Positions 5,094-5,636 of a stretch of DNA of 5,636 nt are shown here, piece after piece. Origin of the DNA: CAUZEB01 sp963578655 (GTDB taxonomy: Bacteria > Chloroflexota > Dehalococcoidia > Lucifugimonadales > CAUZEB01). Location of the stretch: assembly GCA_963578655.1 (NCBI GenBank), contig CAUZEB010000122.1, positions 1-5,636 of the forward strand. The letters run 5' to 3'. Position numbers and translations under genes: made by a program. The first letter of the stretch is position 1, and each line of letters starts with the position of its first letter. The notes under the pieces are model-generated. The model searched no databases. It worked only from the letters and a program-made list of their open reading frames with translations, and had not been told where the DNA came from.

Positions 5094-5636
5094 ATGTCCA
5101 ATAAACGGAACGTCAAACAGAAGATAGATGAGCTCCATACGAGGAGAAGAGTCGCTATGAAAGGCGGCGGACAGGACCGTATTGATGCTCAGCATGCCAA
5201 AGGAAAGCTTACAGCCCGTGAACGAATTGATCTTCTAGTGGACAGCGGTTCATTCAAAGAGTTAGACTCGTTTGTAACGCTGCGTTCTTCTGAATTTGAC
5301 CCTACCTCCCAAAAGGCTTTAGGCGAAGCCGTGGTGACGGGCTACGGTAAAATCAATGGAAGAATGAATTTTGTATACGCACAAGACTTTACAGTATTTG
5401 GCGGATCGCTATCTGAAGTTGTATCTCAAAAAATATGTAAGGTTATGGATATTGCAATTACAAACGGTGCTCCAATTGTCGGTTTAATTGACTCGGGTGG
5501 AGCACGAATTCAGGAAGGGGTTGATAGCCTTGCGGGGTACAGTTCTATATTCTCACGTAATGTAATGGGATCCGGTGTTATCCCCCAAATTTCAGCTATT
5601 TTAGGGCCATCCGCAGGTGGAGCAACATACTCACCC
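5094..5636 (+). CDS. pccB: Acyl-CoA carboxylase carboxyltransferase (beta) subunit, N-terminal part (3' end outside window)
   Basis: The open frame runs from ATG at 5094 to the right edge, 181 codons of a family normally near 510-520 residues. It is the carboxyltransferase component of propionyl-CoA or another acyl-CoA carboxylase, or of methylmalonyl-CoA decarboxylase, moving carboxyl groups between biotin and acyl-CoA. Visible signatures are the N-terminal helix with GGGQDRIDAQHAKGKLTARE (24-43), YAQDFTVFGGSLSE (95-108), DSGGARIQEGVDSLAGY (133-149) and GPSAGGATYSP (171-181). Substrate and exact system cannot be told from this part. GAGG at 5073-5076 is 17 bases from the ATG, too far for a good Shine-Dalgarno. 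ATG at 5157 has a nearer GAGGAG, but starting there would remove the conserved N-terminal helix, so 5094 is kept. Confidence 0.93.
   Translation, partial: MSNKRNVKQKIDELHTRRRVAMKGGGQDRIDAQHAKGKLTARERIDLLVDSGSFKELDSFVTLRSSEFDPTSQKALGEAVVTGYGKINGRMNFVYAQDFTVFGGSLSEVVSQKICKVMDIAITNGAPIVGLIDSGGARIQEGVDSLAGYSSIFSRNVMGSGVIPQISAILGPSAGGATYSP

Noticed and set aside
5157..5159. ATG 5157 as the start of the carboxyltransferase gene
   Set aside because: It has a nearby GAGGAG, but starting there would cut off the N-terminal helix preceding the GGG-QHAKGKLTARER segment that family members conserve.
1..5636. A novel defence, mobile or biosynthetic system
   Set aside because: Every substantial open frame belongs to a known family, mostly central metabolism and translation. 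No transposase, integrase, direct-repeat array or unexplained gene cluster was seen.

Overview
The window is ordinary, gene-dense bacterial housekeeping DNA with a somewhat AT-rich base composition. It holds seven protein genes, two of them cut by the window edges. The lineage cannot be fixed from sequence alone. The FolP protein (MHN-type loop, SRKSTIG, RVHDV followed by MVRVARMSDAIIRG) and the single-chain glycyl-tRNA synthetase resemble proteins I associate with Chloroflexota, perhaps an AT-rich uncultivated member. That placement is inference.

Layout, left to right. A transketolase gene on the minus strand enters from the left edge and starts at 1033. A 460-base divergent intergenic region (1034-1493) follows, with a good sigma-70-type promoter firing left towards transketolase and an extended -10 promoter firing right. 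The rightward genes are glyQS (glycyl-tRNA synthetase), a small four-helix CopD-like membrane protein and a 60-residue Trm112-like zinc-ribbon protein. They converge on a minus-strand folate pair, folP then folK, whose coding regions overlap. folK and the Trm112-like gene are separated by one base. To the right of folP, a short divergent spacer (5013-5093) leads into the start of an acyl-CoA carboxylase carboxyltransferase (beta) gene that leaves at the right edge.

FolP and FolK carry out adjacent steps of dihydropteroate synthesis: FolK pyrophosphorylates hydroxymethyl-dihydropterin and FolP condenses the product with p-aminobenzoate. Transketolase serves the pentose phosphate pathway, GlyRS serves translation, and the carboxyltransferase serves propionyl-CoA or related acyl-CoA metabolism. 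The remaining neighbours have no evident functional tie.

I found no mobile element, CRISPR array, rRNA, tRNA, recognised riboswitch or novel multi-gene system. The points most worth a second look are a likely TTG start for glyQS, a perfect 11-bp inverted repeat inside glyQS, a 10-bp inverted repeat in the tail of folK at a convergent junction with no spacer, and the long transketolase leader with an inverted repeat over its -35 element.
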